The notes beneath the pieces were generated by a model, which searched no databases, had not been told where the DNA came from, and worked only from the letters and a program-made list of their open reading frames with translations. The translations under genes and the position numbers were made by a program. A DNA stretch of 64,000 nt from Ariolimax columbianus (Eukaryota; Mollusca; Gastropoda; Stylommatophora; Arionidae), in the NCBI GenBank assembly GCA_036924085.1, contig JAVGWX010000019.1:4595141-4659140 (forward strand), in the 5' to 3' direction. Shown piece after piece: positions 63,872 to 64,000 of this stretch (within the stretch, counting starts at the first letter, position 1; each line of letters opens with the position of its first letter).

Positions 63872-64000
63872 AAGTTCGTCTACTACAGGCTACAGCAAGT
63901 TTCTCTATTACAGGCTACAGCAAGTTTCTCTATTACAGGCTACAGCAAGTTTCACTATTACAGGCTACAGCAAGTTTCACTATTACAGGCTACAGCAAGT
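63872..64000 (+). repeat. 25-bp minisatellite running off the window
   Basis: TACAGGCTACAGCAAGTTTC plus TCTAT, five copies to the right edge; the true length is unknown. Confidence 0.93.

Overview
The window looks like repeat-dense, gene-poor nuclear DNA from an animal, most likely a mollusc and plausibly a gastropod. That placement is an inference from the retrotransposon families seen here: endonuclease/reverse-transcriptase LINEs with a C-terminal C2H2 finger, LINEs with an RNase H domain and a GAA-rich 3' end, CR1-like LINE tails, and tRNA-derived SINEs. I found no convincing host protein-coding gene, no rRNA, no intact tRNA gene, no CRISPR array and no operon. Most long open frames are artefacts of tandem arrays whose repeat unit lacks stop codons.

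Two classes of sequence dominate. (1) About 40 minisatellite or microsatellite arrays (units 13 to about 90 bp) cover roughly a third of the window by hand count. (2) Transposable-element remains, all degenerate, fill much of the rest. Layout: 0.3-2.2 kb G-rich arrays; 2.5-3.7 kb LINE plus GAA-tailed element; 5.3-6.7 kb AAC-tailed element and two CR1-like tails; 8.4-13.8 kb a nested LINE cluster; 14-16 kb RNase H LINE and a 30-bp array; 16.4 kb telomere-like repeats; 18-19.7 kb CAGA/CAGG-rich array; 20.5-24.5 kb two RNase H LINEs and an array inside a GAA-tailed element; 26.4-27.8 kb LINE with RT and C2H2; 28.9-32.1 kb LINE fragments and a 27-bp array; 32.1-33.6 kb a unit bounded by near-identical 141-bp inverted repeats; 34.2-36.2 kb a LINE interrupted by two arrays; 36.2-38.5 kb a hAT-like element carrying another array-riddled LINE; 39-41 kb arrays; 41.6-43.5 kb a LINE with two nested insertions bounded by target-site duplications; 43.6 and 47.3 kb two tRNA-SINEs; 46-57.8 kb mostly arrays, several inside LINE tails; 58.4 kb a complete GAA-tailed element; 58.9 kb a mariner-like fragment; 59.7-64 kb arrays.

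The main observation links the two classes. At least a dozen, and probably about 17, of the arrays start and stop inside transposable elements, and their repeat unit is a piece of that element, often a recognisable codon segment of the reverse-transcriptase ORF. LINE coding sequence resumes on the far side. Uninterrupted or differently interrupted relatives in the same window act as empty-site comparisons. One short segment (around the W-Q-D-K residues after the RT domain) is expanded in two copies of one family and apparently missing in a third, and the equivalent segment of a different LINE family is expanded to 1.1 kb.
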